Below are positions 6,399 through 7,923 of a DNA stretch of 7,923 nucleotides, in pieces. The position numbers and the translations under genes were made by a program. The DNA comes from Balneolaceae bacterium (GTDB lineage: Bacteria; Bacteroidota; Rhodothermia; Balneolales; Balneolaceae), in NCBI GenBank assembly GCA_007126675.1, contig SLAU01000178.1:1-7923 (forward strand). Direction: 5' to 3'. The stretch's first letter is position 1, and each line of letters begins with the position of its first letter. Under the pieces are notes generated by a model. That model was not told where the DNA came from and ran no database searches. It saw only the letters and a list, made by a program, of their open reading frames with translations.

Positions 6399-7235
6399 AT
6401 GAAAAACCCTTTCAAAACCACCAGTGCTATAAAACATGCAGACTGGCCTTACATTATTCAGCATTTTTTATACTATCTGCTTTTAATTTTAGCAAGCAGT
6501 TTCTTTTTCTCAGGCATTAATCTGATCATTGCTGTTTGCATACTTACTGCCTTTCTGTTGCTTGTAACTTTCTTTCACATCTACAGAGTTCAAAAGGAAG
6601 AAAATGAAATTCAAACGTATAAAATCCAAGCATTAAATGAACTCTATAATCTGATTCAAATAAATGCTCCACTACCAAAAATGACAGGATGGGCAGCCAC
6701 ACCTGAATTATCAATTACCATTTTAAAACAGATTATCAAACACAAACCAACCTTTGTGGTTGAGCTTGGCAGCGGAGTTTCAACTATTATCAACTGTTAT
6801 GGCCTAAAAAATTATTCTCCGGCCGGCAAACTTATTTCAATAGATCACGATGAAAAGTATGCACAAAAAACTGCTGATGAACTTAAAATTCACAGGCTTC
6901 AGGATATTGCTGATATAAGATGTGCACCTCTCACTGAAATTGACCTGAATGGAAAAAGTTATAAATGGTACAATCCGGAAAAGTTACACTTCTCAAAAAA
7001 AATAGATCTTCTTGTAATTGACGGACCTCCATTTTCAACTCAAAAAGATGCAAGATATCCTGCTATTCCATTTCTCTTTAACCACCTCTCTGAGGATGCC
7101 GTTATTGTAATGCACGATACAAACAGGGATGAAGAATCTTCAATAATTGAAAGTTGGCTAAATGATTTCCCATTTTTCACTATTTCAAAAATTGATAGTG
7201 ATAAAGGAGTTACAATTATTAAGAGAAAAAGTTAA
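6399..7235 (+). CDS. membrane-anchored class I SAM-dependent methyltransferase
   Basis: A 278-residue protein. Residues 17-61 form two adjacent transmembrane helices, then a charged helical linker (about 62-88), then a Rossmann-type methyltransferase domain. SAM-binding signatures are V-E-L-G-S-G-V-S-T (121-129, motif I), the acidic end of strand 2 at S-I-D149-H-D, L-L-V-I-D-G-P-P (204-211) and V-I-V-M-H-D-T (234/236-241). The I-D-G and H-D-T pattern resembles Methyltransf_24-type enzymes, often found in polysaccharide loci. The catalytic domain probably faces the cytoplasm. The acceptor is unknown; methylation of a surface sugar or precursor is inferred from neighbouring Wzi and flippase genes. 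The gene is clearly more AT-rich than its neighbours. ATG 6399 has no Shine-Dalgarno but includes the membrane helices in full. Its TAA overlaps the stop of the convergent flippase gene. Confidence 0.85.
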   Translation: MKNPFKTTSAIKHADWPYIIQHFLYYLLLILASSFFFSGINLIIAVCILTAFLLLVTFFHIYRVQKEENEIQTYKIQALNELYNLIQINAPLPKMTGWAATPELSITILKQIIKHKPTFVVELGSGVSTIINCYGLKNYSPAGKLISIDHDEKYAQKTADELKIHRLQDIADIRCAPLTEIDLNGKSYKWYNPEKLHFSKKIDLLVIDGPPFSTQKDARYPAIPFLFNHLSEDAVIVMHDTNRDEESSIIESWLNDFPFFTISKIDSDKGVTIIKRKS

Positions 7236-7923
7236 TCATCTTTTTTTGAACTCATAAACTTCATCATAATCCAATCACGGAACTGCTGCCAATCTTCAGA
7301 AGTGATCACTTTAAATGCTGTTCCTGCAACACTGAATGCTGTTAAAAACAGTGCTATGCTGAACAACAAACCAATAATTATGCTATCGGGCGAAATTAAT
7401 GCCCCGCGTGCCAGCCAAACAGGAACTGCGACTAAAACAGATGTGGAAAGAACTTTCAGGTAAAATGGGAAAGGCAAAACTTTGTGCACCGGCAGTTCCA
7501 TATGCCCACCAATTCTTCGTAAGGTGATATACCAGTTGTACATGTTTGCGATAAATGTAGCCGCTGCAGTACCGTTTATTCCCCACATGATAGTGAATGG
7601 AATGCTTAACACAATGTTAGCTGCGACAAGGTTTAAACTTATATAGAATATTCCTTTTGTGTCGCCAAATGCCTGTAAAATGCTGCCATAATGAGTCACT
7701 CTCATCAATACAATCAAATTGTATATCTGAAATGGCAAAACAGCATTTGAGTAATCTGTATCTTCAGATTCTGCGATCAAAGAAATCAAATCAGGGGCAA
7801 TTATGATCGACATAATTGTGAGAGGTATCACCAACAGGCTTACTTTTTCAACTCCTTTGTACCAAAGCTGCAGAAGCTCTTCCTTCTTTTCCTCGAGCTG
7901 AAAACTTACGTAGCGGCTTATCA
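7232..7923 (-). CDS. oligosaccharide flippase (Wzx-like), 5' end outside window
   Basis: This is the C-terminal part of a polytopic membrane transporter. The frame is open from the stop at 7232-7234 to the window edge, giving about 229 visible codons, so the TTG at 7834 is internal and not a true start. The visible part has a charged cytoplasmic segment (E-E-K-K-E-E), then about six membrane helices, with a W-G-I-N-G-T-A-A-A-T-F-I-A-N stretch typical of the second half of MOP-superfamily polysaccharide flippases. It ends in a basic, charged tail (S-S-K-K-D-D). Family members flip lipid-linked oligosaccharides to the periplasmic side of the inner membrane for capsule, O-antigen or exopolysaccharide assembly. 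The nearby Wzi and methyltransferase genes fit this. A MurJ-like or other MOP transporter cannot be excluded without the N-terminal half. Confidence 0.8.
   Translation of the reverse strand, partial: ISRYVSFQLEEKKEELLQLWYKGVEKVSLLVIPLTIMSIIIAPDLISLIAESEDTDYSNAVLPFQIYNLIVLMRVTHYGSILQAFGDTKGIFYISLNLVAANIVLSIPFTIMWGINGTAAATFIANMYNWYITLRRIGGHMELPVHKVLPFPFYLKVLSTSVLVAVPVWLARGALISPDSIIIGLLFSIALFLTAFSVAGTAFKVITSEDWQQFRDWIMMKFMSSKKDD

Noticed and set aside
7832..7834. TTG as the start of a 200-residue membrane protein.
   Set aside because: The frame stays open upstream to the window edge with flippase-like sequence, so this codon is internal.

Overview
The window looks like chromosomal DNA from a Gram-negative bacterium of the Bacteroidota/Balneolota group (Balneolaceae-like). 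The reasons are the outer-membrane beta-barrel proteins with Gln-terminated signal peptides, a Bacteroidota-type Wzi capsule protein, moderate-to-low GC, and starts that mostly lack a Shine-Dalgarno sequence. The assignment is inferred from style; there is no rRNA or other marker gene. No tRNA, rRNA, CRISPR array or insertion sequence was seen.

Positions 111-4547 are the most unusual part. Two gene pairs of the same design face each other. Each pair is a ~165-170 aa protein with one N-terminal membrane anchor, followed by an overlapping gene for a polytopic membrane protein of the HTTM / vitamin-K-dependent gamma-carboxylase-like (SdpB-like) type. Pair A (111-626 and 623-1513) is on the + strand. 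Pair B (4050-4547 and 2969-4057) is on the - strand. In both, the HTTM gene has a GGAGG ribosome-binding site inside the 3' end of the small gene, which suggests translational coupling. The two small proteins share an E-x-W-P-x3-(Y/F)-P-x-F motif just after the anchor. The small-protein-then-HTTM order recalls sdpA-sdpB of the Bacillus SDP toxin maturation system, but no SdpC-like precursor was found here. Between the pairs, on the + strand, are two secreted beta-barrel proteins (1646-2158, 2212-2961). The second converges with pair B at a hairpin that contains both stop codons.

Positions 4676-7923 look like the edge of a surface-polysaccharide locus. They hold a Wzi-family outer-membrane capsule protein (- strand), a membrane-anchored SAM-dependent methyltransferase (+ strand, AT-rich), and the C-terminal part of a Wzx-like oligosaccharide flippase (- strand, running off the window). 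The methyltransferase and flippase genes converge with their stop codons overlapping in a single TTAA.

As a working picture, the right half exports and anchors a surface glycan. The left half carries two diverged copies of a membrane-embedded modification module whose substrate is unknown; the enclosed barrel proteins are candidates only by position. No stretch longer than about 300 bases lacks a gene; the longest gap is 6143-6398.
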